From assembly GCA_947177925.1 (NCBI GenBank), contig CAMWWJ010000044.1:1-14639 (forward strand): a stretch of 14,639 nucleotides of DNA, given 5' to 3'. The DNA comes from an uncultured Lachnospiraceae bacterium (GTDB taxonomy: Bacteria; Bacillota; Clostridia; Lachnospirales; Lachnospiraceae). Positions within the stretch are counted from its first letter, which is position 1, and each line of letters starts with the position of its first letter. Made by a program: the position numbers and the translations under genes. Positions 1 to 6,184 of the stretch are shown here, piece by piece. The notes below the pieces were generated by a model, which saw only the letters and a program-made list of their open reading frames with translations, was not told where the DNA came from and ran no database searches.

Positions 1-7
1 CAAATAT

Positions 8-20
8 TTTGACTTTCAAA
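8..20 (-). promoter_or_regulatory. FabT-like operator palindrome downstream of fabK
   Basis: The sequence is TTTGACTTTCAAA, a perfect TTTGA-N3-TCAAA inverted repeat. It has the same half-sites as the boxes in the two acpP promoters of this window and resembles the published FabT box of streptococci (core TTTGATTATCAAA). A -10-like AATACT on the minus strand (20-25) shares its last base with the box, the same geometry as at both acpP genes, but no good -35 lies 17 bp upstream. It probably controls the next minus-strand gene, beyond the left edge. Regulator identity is inferred. Confidence 0.5.
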
Positions 21-38
21 GTATTTAAATGCAAGTAT

Positions 39-62
39 GGAGGCCGATACGCTACGACCTCC
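39..62 (-). terminator. Hairpin after fabK, possible attenuator
   Basis: GGAGGTCG and CGGCCTCC on the minus strand form an 8-bp stem with one G-U pair and an 8-nt loop, starting about 20 nt past the fabK stop. No U-run follows, so a full intrinsic terminator is unlikely. It may be a partial terminator, or a processing or mRNA-stabilising structure between fabK and the next gene. Confidence 0.3.
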
Positions 63-82
63 CTGTACTGCACAATTATGTA

Positions 83-1009
83 CTACTCACATTTTAAAAG
101 AGCCTTTGCCTCAGACATGATTTCTTCCATCATTTCCTTACAGGTCTGTTCCTTCTTTACCATACCTGCAATCTGTCCCGCCATAATGGTGCCTGTCACT
201 ACATCTCCGTCCACAACCGCTTTCCGCAATGAACCAAGTGTCATTTGCTCCAATTGCTCTAAAGTAGCGCCCTCAGCCTCCATTTTTAAATATTCTCTTG
301 TCATATTATTGCGGATAGAGCGTACCGGATGTCCGGTGCTTCTTCCTGTAACTTCAGAATCAATGTCTTTTGCCTTGATAACCTTATCCTTATAATTTTG
401 ATGAACTACACATTCCTTTGCAAGCAAAAATCTGGTTCCCATCTGAACAGCCTGGGCGCCTAACATCATAGCAGCCGCAAAGCCTCTCCCATCACCAATG
501 CCGCCTGCCGCAATGACCGGAATGCTTACTGCATCCACCACCTGAGGCACTAATGTCATGGTAGTAGCCGCACCGATATGTCCGCCGGATTCCGTACCTT
601 CTGCAATGACCGCATCCGCACCGGCTCTTTCCATCATTTTTGCAAGTGCCACACTGGCTACTACGGGAATGACCTTTACTCCCGCTTCCTTCCACATTGC
701 CATATATTTTCCGGGATTGCCCGCTCCGGTAGTGACTACTTTGACGCCTTCCTCCACAATCACCTTGGCAATGGCATCCGCTTCCGGATTCATTAACATA
801 ACATTTACCCCAAAAGGCTTATCCGTCAATTCCTTTGCCTTTTGTATCTGTTCTCTTACAAACTCTGCGGGAGCGCCTCCTGCACCGATGATACCAAGAC
901 CGCCTGCTTCCGAAGCTGCTGCTGCCAGATGGTATTCTGCAACCCATGCCATGCCTCCCTGAAAAATCGGATATTCAATTCCTAATAATTCCGTGATTCT
1001 GGTCTTCAT
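83..1009 (-). CDS. fabK: Enoyl-[acyl-carrier-protein] reductase II, FabK
   Basis: FMN-dependent reductase that performs the last step of each type II fatty-acid elongation round (trans-2-enoyl-ACP to acyl-ACP). At 308 aa it is of normal FabK length. The TIM-barrel 2-nitropropane-dioxygenase-like fold is recognisable from GIEYPIFQGGMAW (10-22), the glycine-rich GGLGIIGAGG (36-45), VIAEGTESGGHIG (134-146) and the phosphate-binding VIAAGGIGDGRG (165-176). His144 in SGGH falls at the same number as the active-site His144 of S. pneumoniae FabK. The ATG directly follows the TAA of acpP-1 (TAAATG), so its ribosome binding site (AAGG / GGA) lies inside the end of acpP and the two are translated as a unit. 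Related nitronate monooxygenases share the fold, but the acpP linkage and SGGH context favour FabK. Confidence 0.93.
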   Translation of the reverse strand: MKTRITELLGIEYPIFQGGMAWVAEYHLAAAASEAGGLGIIGAGGAPAEFVREQIQKAKELTDKPFGVNVMLMNPEADAIAKVIVEEGVKVVTTGAGNPGKYMAMWKEAGVKVIPVVASVALAKMMERAGADAVIAEGTESGGHIGAATTMTLVPQVVDAVSIPVIAAGGIGDGRGFAAAMMLGAQAVQMGTRFLLAKECVVHQNYKDKVIKAKDIDSEVTGRSTGHPVRSIRNNMTREYLKMEAEGATLEQLEQMTLGSLRKAVVDGDVVTGTIMAGQIAGMVKKEQTCKEMMEEIMSEAKALLKCE

Positions 1010-1243
1010 TTATGCTTCCACACCTTTGCTCTTGATATATTCGATGACAGCGCCAACTGTTGTAATCTGCTCTAAATCATCAGAAGGAATTTCAATTCCG
1101 TATTCTTCCTCAAAAGCCATGACTAATTCAAATAAGTCTAAAGAATCTGCGCCCAAATCATCTTTGAAAGAGGATTCTTCTGTAATTTCTACTCCATCCA
1201 AGTTTAACTGCTCCTGAATAATTTCTTTTACTTTTTCTAACAT
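1010..1243 (-). CDS. acpP: Acyl carrier protein, copy 1 (operon with fabK)
   Basis: 77-aa acidic four-helix carrier of growing acyl chains. The DSL motif is at residues 33-35, with Ser34 as the 4'-phosphopantetheine attachment site, inside the conserved LGADSLDLFEL stretch. Protein length is typical. An AAGGAG ribosome binding site lies 10 nt before the ATG, 2 nt further than in copy 2. The gene is driven by its own promoter and FabT-like box (1276-1316), and its stop codon abuts the fabK start. The encoded protein is identical to that of the second acpP at 1643-1876, while the DNA differs at 21 of 234 positions, all third codon positions (my alignment by eye). Confidence 0.96.
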   Translation of the reverse strand: MLEKVKEIIQEQLNLDGVEITEESSFKDDLGADSLDLFELVMAFEEEYGIEIPSDDLEQITTVGAVIEYIKSKGVEA

Positions 1244-1275
1244 ATATTTGCTTCTCCTTTTCTTATTTGGAATAG

Positions 1276-1316
1276 TTTGACAATCAAAGTATATTATCTA
1301 TGATTGCGTTTGTCAA
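1276..1316 (-). promoter_or_regulatory. Sigma-A promoter plus FabT-like operator for acpP-1/fabK
   Basis: On the minus strand: a perfect -35 TTGACA (1311-1316), a 17-bp spacer, -10 TATACT (1288-1293), then the palindrome TTTGATTGTCAAA (1276-1288), which shares one base with the -10 and covers the expected start site. The palindrome differs by one central base from the FabT core reported for streptococcal fab genes. This placement fits repression by steric block. The promoter is seen directly; the binding protein (a MarR-family FabT relative, not encoded in the window) is inferred. Confidence 0.8.
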
Positions 1317-1361
1317 CAGTTTTTGCTTCCAAAATTTGGGGGGAGGGGTGGATAGGAGGAC

Positions 1362-1508
1362 GTAGGAGGCGGCAGGGCATATAGAAGTCTTAGGGGCACA
1401 CTCTCGTTCTATAAAAACGCAGCAGTACTAACGCACGAAAGAACCGTGCGTAAGGACTGGCGTTTTTATAAGGCCCCTAAGACTTCTATATGCTCTGCCG
1501 CCTCCTAC
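1362..1508. repeat. 147-bp long imperfect palindrome, candidate MITE or intergenic repeat
   Basis: Two 36-nt arms (1362-1397 and 1473-1508) are inverted repeats with a single non-Watson-Crick pair (G1376 with T1494, a G-U wobble in plus-strand RNA). Inside, after an asymmetric bulge (1398-1409), lie an 11-bp stem TATAAAAACGC / GCGTTTTTATA (1410-1420 / 1460-1470), CAGT/ACTG (1423-1426 / 1456-1459) and an apical stem ACGCACG / CGTGCGT (1431-1437 / 1445-1451) with loop AAAGAAC. About 58 bp can pair. I see no open reading frame filling it and no clear target-site duplication. It may be a miniature inverted-repeat element, a REP-like repeat or a structured RNA; the sequence alone does not decide. 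Confidence 0.8.
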
Positions 1509-1549
1509 TGGGTATCAAAAGCCACTACGAAAAAAGTTTTGGCTATGTT

Positions 1550-1599
1550 AACAAAACCCCCCAGAGCTGCTATATCTACACACATCCGCTTTTGGGGGG
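1550..1599 (-). terminator. Probable intrinsic terminator of acpP-2
   Basis: On the minus strand, CCCCCCA (1593-1599) pairs with TGGGGGG (1557-1563) across a 29-nt loop and is followed at once by TTTTGTT. It begins about 45 nt after the acpP-2 stop. The GC-rich stem plus U-tract supports termination; the loop is longer than usual, which lowers confidence. Confidence 0.5.
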
Positions 1600-1642
1600 C
1601 AATTTCACTGGCATATTGAGCACTGACACAGTACTTTTTGTC

Positions 1643-1876
1643 TTATGCTTCTACGCCCTTACTTTTAATATATTCAATCACAGCACCAACTGTTGTAATC
1701 TGCTCTAAATCATCGGAAGGAATCTCGATTCCGTATTCTTCCTCAAAAGCCATGACTAATTCAAATAAATCTAAAGAATCTGCGCCTAAATCATCTTTGA
1801 AAGAAGATTCCTCTGTGATTTCTACTCCGTCCAAGTTTAATTGTTCCTGAATGATTTCTTTTACTTTTTCTAACAT
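1643..1876 (-). CDS. acpP: Acyl carrier protein, copy 2 (stand-alone)
   Basis: Encodes the same 77-aa acyl carrier protein as the gene at 1010-1243 (Ser34 of DSL is the phosphopantetheine site), with only synonymous differences. I chose the ATG at 1876, the start of MLEKVKEI, because AAGGAG sits 8 nt before it and this matches copy 1. The in-frame extension upstream, a Lys/Arg-rich string, is just the purine-rich leader read as codons. Own promoter and FabT-like box lie at 1929-1969 and a probable terminator at 1550-1599, so this copy looks monocistronic. The tandem arrangement, shared leader and shared promoter architecture point to duplication of a promoter-operator-acpP unit, with strong purifying selection or partial gene conversion since. 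Confidence 0.95.
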   Translation of the reverse strand: MLEKVKEIIQEQLNLDGVEITEESSFKDDLGADSLDLFELVMAFEEEYGIEIPSDDLEQITTVGAVIEYIKSKGVEA

Positions 1877-1881
1877 ATTTG

Positions 1882-1921
1882 CTTCTCCTTTTCTTTTCCT
1901 TTTCCTTTTTCTTTTTCTTCC
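1882..1921 (-). other. 40-nt all-purine mRNA leader of acpP-2
   Basis: On the coding strand 40 consecutive purines (repeats of GGAAAA / GAAAAA type) run between the operator and the ribosome binding site, ending in AAGGAGAAG. The acpP-1 leader has only the short AAGAAAAGGAGAAG part, so copy 2 appears expanded, perhaps by replication slippage. Because the tract ends at the Shine-Dalgarno, length changes would not alter the SD-to-ATG spacing. It might keep the leader unstructured or act as a ribosome standby site (inference). Confidence 0.7.
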
Positions 1922-1928
1922 GGGATAA

Positions 1929-1969
1929 TTTGACAATCAGAGTATAGTATCTACATATGCTTTTGTCAA
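1929..1969 (-). promoter_or_regulatory. Sigma-A promoter plus FabT-like operator for acpP-2
   Basis: On the minus strand: -35 TTGACA (1964-1969), 17-bp spacer, -10 TATACT (1941-1946), then TCTGATTGTCAAA (1929-1941), the FabT-like box with one half-site mismatch. The geometry is identical to the acpP-1 promoter. The TGA inside the -35 hexamer is the stop codon of rsmI (1966-1968), so the promoter starts within the preceding gene and no terminator separates them. Confidence 0.78.
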
Positions 1970-2817
1970 CTGTTTTTCTCAATAAGATATTGATATACGT
2001 CCCGCTTGGAAATGCCCCGATCCTTTGCCACCTGTTTCATGGCGCTTTTATGATCCATTCCCTTTTGTTCATAATGGGACATATGTTCTGAGATTGACAT
2101 CTGCTGCCAGACTTCCCTTTTTTCTTCTTCTATTTCTAAAAGGCTTTTGCCTTCCAGTACCAATACATATTCGCCTCTGGGCTCATTTTCCTCGTAGTAA
2201 GCAATTGCTTCCTGCAAAGTGGTGGGAAAAATCGTTTCAAATTTTTTGGTAAGCTCCCTGCATAAAGTCAGTCTCCGGTTTCCCACTGCTTCATAAAGCT
2301 CCTTTAAGGTTCTTTTCAGATGATGAGGAGCTTCGTACAAAATCATGGTTCTGGTCTCTTTGGAAAGCTCTTCCAGAACCTGCTTTTTTTCTCCTTTATC
2401 TACAGGCAGAAATCCTTCAAAAGAAAACCTTCTTGTACTAAGCCCTGATAAAGTCAGTGCGGTAATACAGGCGGCAGGCCCCGGCAGGGATGTTACTACA
2501 ATGCCGGCTTCCTGACACATTTTCACAAGCACCTCTCCCGGATCGGAAATGGCTGGTGTCCCTGCATCAGTTATAAGGGCTATCTGACTGCCCGCTTTCA
2601 TTTTTTCAATGAGCACTGCTGCCTTTTCTACTTTATTATATTCATGATAACTGGTCAATGGCTTTTTTATACCAAAATGATTTAAAAGCTTTATACTGTT
2701 TCTGGTATCCTCCGCCGCAATCAGGTCTACCTGCTCTAATGTTTCCAGCACCCTTTGGCTGATATCTCCCAGATTTCCAATAGGCGTTGCACATAAAAAT
2801 AATTTTCCTGCTTCCAT
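1966..2817 (-). CDS. rsmI: 16S rRNA (cytidine(1402)-2'-O)-methyltransferase RsmI
   Basis: S-adenosylmethionine-dependent enzyme that 2'-O-methylates C1402 in the ribosomal decoding centre. The 283-aa protein shows the tetrapyrrole-methylase-type fold of the RsmI family: ATPIGNLGD (10-18), AAEDTRN (34-40), LITDAGTPAISDPG (81-94) and SLPGPAA (110-116), followed by a helical C-terminal domain with ISKRDVYQYL near the end. I start at the ATG at 2817 because it aligns with the family N-terminus (MEAGKLFLCATPIGN) and has GGAGAGG before it. A longer in-frame start at 2925 would overlap trmN6 heavily and adds a non-family segment. It follows trmN6 by 19 nt, matching the B. subtilis yabB...yabC order, but without the GIY-YIG gene yazA between them. 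Confidence 0.93.
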   Translation of the reverse strand: MEAGKLFLCATPIGNLGDISQRVLETLEQVDLIAAEDTRNSIKLLNHFGIKKPLTSYHEYNKVEKAAVLIEKMKAGSQIALITDAGTPAISDPGEVLVKMCQEAGIVVTSLPGPAACITALTLSGLSTRRFSFEGFLPVDKGEKKQVLEELSKETRTMILYEAPHHLKRTLKELYEAVGNRRLTLCRELTKKFETIFPTTLQEAIAYYEENEPRGEYVLVLEGKSLLEIEEEKREVWQQMSISEHMSHYEQKGMDHKSAMKQVAKDRGISKRDVYQYLIEKNS

Positions 2818-2836
2818 TGTCCTCTCCGGTTTCTTC

Positions 2837-3598
2837 TTAACACAGCTTTCCCTGAGGAATCTTATCCTTTGGTGTATAAATACTGGAAATTTCCTCCGTA
2901 TAAACACCAGGCTCTTTGTATACAATAAGGGGTTTTTCTATGGTCACTCTGGATCTGGCTCCTTTTTTTCCGTGAATCAGCACCATATTAGGCTCTTTAT
3001 CCACAAAAGGATATACAAACCGCATTGTCTTTGGCTCTATTTTATATTGAGTCAATGTATTTAAAATTTCAACAAGACGGAAGGGTCTGTGTATCAGGAA
3101 GAAATTCCCTCCCTCTTTTAAAAGGGCCGCCGCTTCCCTTGCAATATCCTCAAAGGTACATAAAATCTCGTGGCGGGCAATTGCCTTGCAGTCAGCCGGA
3201 TTCTTTAAACCATGGTCATCAATCATATAAGGCGGATTACAGGTTACGGCATCAAAAACCGCTCTGCCAAACCGCAGGGAAGCTTCCTTTATATCTCCCT
3301 GTACAATATCTATTCGGGAAGAAAGCCCATTATGCACCACACTGCGGGTTGCCATATCCACACTGTACTCCTGTATGTCCATACCCGTAATATGCTCTGC
3401 CTTTGTTTTTGCCGCCAGAAGAATCGGTATGATTCCCGTACCGGTTCCAAGATCCAGCACTCTTTGTCCTTCCTTTACTTTCACAAATTCAGAAAGCAGC
3501 ACTGCATCCATACCAAAGCAGAAAGCTTCCGGATTTTGAATGATTTCATATCCGGCAACTCCCAGATCGTCCAGCCGCTCCTTATCCTTAATTGTCAT
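2837..3598 (-). CDS. trmN6: tRNA1(Val) A37 N6-methyltransferase family protein, TrmN6/YabB
   Basis: Class I SAM-dependent methyltransferase of 253 aa, the usual size for this family. Visible motifs: FCFGMDAVLL (26-35), SAM-binding VLDLGTGTGIIPIL (47-60), acidic GMDIQE (72-77), and the N6-adenine catalytic motif NPPY (121-124). In E. coli the family modifies A37 of tRNA-Val; the B. subtilis neighbour-equivalent is YabB. The start overlaps the end of ricT by 11 nt (ATGACAATTAA), and an AGGAAGG lies about 14 nt upstream, so coupled translation is likely. The exact tRNA substrate here is inferred from family and synteny. Confidence 0.88.
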   Translation of the reverse strand: MTIKDKERLDDLGVAGYEIIQNPEAFCFGMDAVLLSEFVKVKEGQRVLDLGTGTGIIPILLAAKTKAEHITGMDIQEYSVDMATRSVVHNGLSSRIDIVQGDIKEASLRFGRAVFDAVTCNPPYMIDDHGLKNPADCKAIARHEILCTFEDIAREAAALLKEGGNFFLIHRPFRLVEILNTLTQYKIEPKTMRFVYPFVDKEPNMVLIHGKKGARSRVTIEKPLIVYKEPGVYTEEISSIYTPKDKIPQGKLC

Positions 3599-4496
3599 CC
3601 AGCTTTGACTTTCCTTCCTGTTTTTCCAGCTTTTCCAGCTCCTTTAATTCCTTATCGCTTACGTCCACTTTTTCCTTTTTATGGCGTCTCTTGAAACGAA
3701 GCTGATCCACCCGGTATTCCTGGATTTCCTTTTCATCATCCACATCCACGATGACTTTCACAAGCTGTCTTAATACATTGACACTCTGGACTTCTCCTTT
3801 TAAGCCGTCATCAGTCGTTACAAAGTCTCCAATATTGGGAAGCTTTTTATTTAAATATTCATAAGTCTCTTCCTCATGCTTTAAGCAGCACATAAGCCTG
3901 CCGCATACACCGGATATTTTGGTAGGGTTCAGGGAAAGATTCTGCTCCTTTGCCATTTTGATGGAAACCGGAACAAACTCTGATAAATGGGTATGGCAGC
4001 AAAGGGGTCTTCCGCAGATTCCAATGCCTCCGATAATTTTGGTCTCATCCCTTACACCAATCTGGCGAAGCTCGATCCTTGTTTTAAATACAGAGGCCAA
4101 ATCCTTTACAAGCTCCCTGAAATCGATCCTTCCATCGGCAGTAAAGTAAAACAGCACCTTGTTATTGTCAAAGGTATATTCTGCCTCGATCAGCTTCATT
4201 TCCAATCCATGCTTTGCTATCTTTTCCAGACAAATCTGAAATGCCTCTTTCTCCTTTAAACGATTCGCTGCTTCCTTTTGGTCATCTTCCTTTGTGGCAA
4301 TGCGCAGAACTGGCTTCAACGGCTGATTGATATCCTCATTTTTGATTTCTCTGATATCGCCTACTACGGTTCCGTATTCCACGCCTCTAGCCGTTTCCAC
4401 AATTACATGGTCTCCGCTTTTTATAGGAAATTGTAACGGGTCAAAAAAATAAATTTTTCCTGCCACCCGAAACCTTACGCCTATTACCTTCATCAT
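3588..4496 (-). CDS. ricT: RicT/YaaT, PSP1-domain regulator of RNase Y and phosphorelay
   Basis: 302 aa. In B. subtilis RicT (YaaT) forms a complex with RicA and RicF that carries [4Fe-4S] clusters, steers RNase Y mRNA maturation and promotes sporulation, competence and biofilm formation. The cysteine-rich clusters are present: GICGRPLCC (Cys161, 166, 167) and GVCGRLMCC (Cys198, 203, 204). The N-terminal part (1-80) and the central PSP1 region match the family, and the C-terminus is a charged Lys/Glu tail. GGAG lies 7 nt before the first of two consecutive ATGs, and only 1 nt separates it from the holB stop. It sits between holB and trmN6 as in Bacillus, but yabA is missing from its usual place after it. 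Partners ricA/ricF are not in the window. Confidence 0.92.
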   Translation of the reverse strand: MMKVIGVRFRVAGKIYFFDPLQFPIKSGDHVIVETARGVEYGTVVGDIREIKNEDINQPLKPVLRIATKEDDQKEAANRLKEKEAFQICLEKIAKHGLEMKLIEAEYTFDNNKVLFYFTADGRIDFRELVKDLASVFKTRIELRQIGVRDETKIIGGIGICGRPLCCHTHLSEFVPVSIKMAKEQNLSLNPTKISGVCGRLMCCLKHEEETYEYLNKKLPNIGDFVTTDDGLKGEVQSVNVLRQLVKVIVDVDDEKEIQEYRVDQLRFKRRHKKEKVDVSDKELKELEKLEKQEGKSKLDDN

Positions 4497-4497
4497 G

Positions 4498-5487
4498 TTA
4501 ATTCTCCTTTATTGTCAATAAAAGCAGCTCCATGGTCAAATCAAAATTTACATTTGCTTTTAACCTTGCCTTTGCTTTTTCCAAGGCATCAATAATAATC
4601 TCAATGCCTTCATAAGCGCTTTGATCCGCTACCTTTCTAATATACTGTATTTCCTCCTTAAAAATCAAGTGATTGGCATCATTGGTTGCCTTAAACAGAA
4701 GCACGTCTCGATACCATACCGACAAAATGTCCAGATAATCATTGATTTCAAACTGATATTGGCCTATTTTTTTAATTGCAGCTACAATTTCATAAATCTC
4801 CATGTCCCTAATATATTTCAACAGGGTAACTGCTTCATTTTTTATGTTGTCAAATTCTTCACTGGTTGCAAGAGCCTTGGCTTTTCCTAAATTTCCTCTT
4901 GCAAAGGCAACGCATACGTCTGCCTTATATTCGGGAACATGCTGATCTTCCATTAAGTAGCGTTTTATCTTATCATCCGCTACCGGCTTCATATTCAATA
5001 CAACACATCTGCTCAAAATGGTTGGCAGTAAGGTGTCAAGATTTGTTGTAAGAATCATAATGACCGCATAGGCAGGAGGCTCCTCCAACGTTTTCAGCAG
5101 AGCATTTTGCGCCTGTACCGTCATTTTTTCTCCTTCATTCATAATGTAGATCTTTCGCGGGCTGCTGTAAGGCTTTATCCCTATATCATTATTGATTTTA
5201 GTCCTGATATCCTCCACGCCTATGGTATTTGGCTTTTCGTGAAGCACTGATATAATATCCGGCTGGTTCTTGGTCTGTACCTGCTTACAGGAATGACAGT
5301 TGCCACAAGGCTTTTCCCCTTCCCCTTCACACTGCAGCGCAGCAGCAAATACCCTTGCTATAAATTCCTTTCCGGAGCTTCTCTCGCCGTTGATAATATA
5401 GGCATGGGCTACCTTACCTGTTTTTATGGTATTTTGCAAATGCTCCACCAATTGTTCCTGTCCGATTACATCCTTAAAATCCGCCAT
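4498..5487 (-). CDS. holB: DNA polymerase III delta-prime subunit (clamp loader)
   Basis: Subunit of the clamp-loader complex that opens and loads the beta sliding clamp. 329 aa. Motifs: the AAA+ N-terminus DVIGQEQLVEHLQ (6-18), a degenerate Walker A GERSSGKE (34-41) with Glu where Ser/Thr normally follows the lysine, a zinc-binding cysteine set Cys53, 61, 64, 67, a sensor region KTLEEPP (132-138) and the SRC motif (159-161) that supplies the arginine finger. The altered P-loop fits the known non-hydrolysing role of delta-prime and argues against the ATPase subunit DnaX, as does the short length. AAGGA stands 7 nt before the ATG, just after a small CCCCG/CGGGG hairpin (5513-5527). Operon with yaaR and ricT. 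Confidence 0.92.
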   Translation of the reverse strand: MADFKDVIGQEQLVEHLQNTIKTGKVAHAYIINGERSSGKEFIARVFAAALQCEGEGEKPCGNCHSCKQVQTKNQPDIISVLHEKPNTIGVEDIRTKINNDIGIKPYSSPRKIYIMNEGEKMTVQAQNALLKTLEEPPAYAVIMILTTNLDTLLPTILSRCVVLNMKPVADDKIKRYLMEDQHVPEYKADVCVAFARGNLGKAKALATSEEFDNIKNEAVTLLKYIRDMEIYEIVAAIKKIGQYQFEINDYLDILSVWYRDVLLFKATNDANHLIFKEEIQYIRKVADQSAYEGIEIIIDALEKAKARLKANVNFDLTMELLLLTIKEN

Positions 5488-5547
5488 AAGCTCATCCTTC
5501 TCTCTTGCCTCTCCCCGTATTCCGGGGGACTTTGCACATTCTCCAAA

Positions 5548-5991
5548 TTAAGTAAAAATATCTAACAGCAGACCCCGTATTTCTCCGATTTTACTTAATA
5601 TGGCCATGTGATCCTTTTCATCCTTAATCAGTTCCTGTGCCAGCTCGTCTAAATTCTCATCTACCAGCTTTATAATTCCATATACCCGGTGCCGCCCTCT
5701 CCTGTCCAGAAAATTTTCTCTGGAAAACTCATGGCTTCTTGTAATGATTTCATTTAAAAATCCCTTAATAAGCCCCCGGTATCTTTTCATATCCCTTACA
5801 TCCATATGCTTGGAAATCTTATCGCCCTGCCTGGTAATTTCCTCCATCATGGCAGTCAGCCTGACCTGCAGGTCTTTTTCTTCTATGTTGCTTGCAAGCA
5901 TAAACTTAAAAGTACTGTCTCCCTGCTGTATTTCGGAAGGTGCAGGAGCAGCTGCAGCAGTAGGGGTTGTTTGATTTACTTTTATATCCAT
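5548..5991 (-). CDS. yaaR: YaaR family protein (DUF327)
   Basis: 147-aa mostly helical protein whose function is not established. Residues 1-25 are Ala/Pro/Thr-rich and probably disordered; from about residue 28 comes the conserved DUF327 region, with RYRGLIKGFLNEI (68-80) and a RRGRHRVYGIIKLVDENLDEL stretch (about 96-116). No signal peptide or membrane segment is seen. AAGGAGG precedes the ATG by 8 nt. It is the first gene of the yaaR-holB-ricT-trmN6-rsmI series, an order shared with Bacillus. The 56 bases before holB hold only a small hairpin. I could not identify a convincing promoter in the roughly 110 bases upstream. Confidence 0.85.
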   Translation of the reverse strand: MDIKVNQTTPTAAAAPAPSEIQQGDSTFKFMLASNIEEKDLQVRLTAMMEEITRQGDKISKHMDVRDMKRYRGLIKGFLNEIITRSHEFSRENFLDRRGRHRVYGIIKLVDENLDELAQELIKDEKDHMAILSKIGEIRGLLLDIFT

Positions 5992-6103
5992 TATCCCTGC
6001 CTCCTTAATGAATCGTAGGGAATCTCGTTTTTATGTACCCAGATGGGACAGGAAAATTGCCGGTCCCGTTTCATATGGTCCATATCTATATGAACATTTT
6101 ACA

Positions 6104-6153
6104 ATAACTATCTGATTATTTCTACCCCAAGGTAAAAATAACCAGACAGTTAT
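6104..6153 (-). terminator. Long stem-loop after pyk
   Basis: A 23-bp stem (6104-6126 with 6131-6153) closed by a 4-nt loop starts about 30 nt past the pyk stop. The three non-Watson-Crick positions are all G-U pairs in minus-strand RNA but A-C mismatches in plus-strand RNA, so the structure appears maintained in the pyk transcript. It is followed by TTGTAAAATG rather than a clean U-tract, so it may be a weak terminator or a 3' stabiliser. Confidence 0.6.
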
Positions 6154-6184
6154 GCTTAAATTTTTTCTCAAATATTATAAAAAG

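Noticed and set aside
1338..1377. G-quadruplex in the G-rich stretch
   Set aside because: Only two close runs of three or more G exist before long loops; the evidence is too weak to list it as a feature.
1490..1708. A 72-codon plus-strand reading frame beginning in the palindrome
   Set aside because: It overlaps acpP-2 antisense, has no ribosome binding site that I can see, and its composition is explained by the palindrome arm and the opposite strand of acpP.
1643..1936. Longer 97-aa version of the second ACP with a Lys/Arg-rich N-terminus
   Set aside because: The extra 20 residues come from the purine-rich leader and the operator; a good ribosome binding site lies just before the internal ATG at 1876, which matches copy 1.
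2818..2925. N-terminal extension of RsmI overlapping trmN6
   Set aside because: The extra 36 residues are not RsmI-like and lie mostly inside the trmN6 reading frame; the ATG at 2817 has a ribosome binding site and the family N-terminus.
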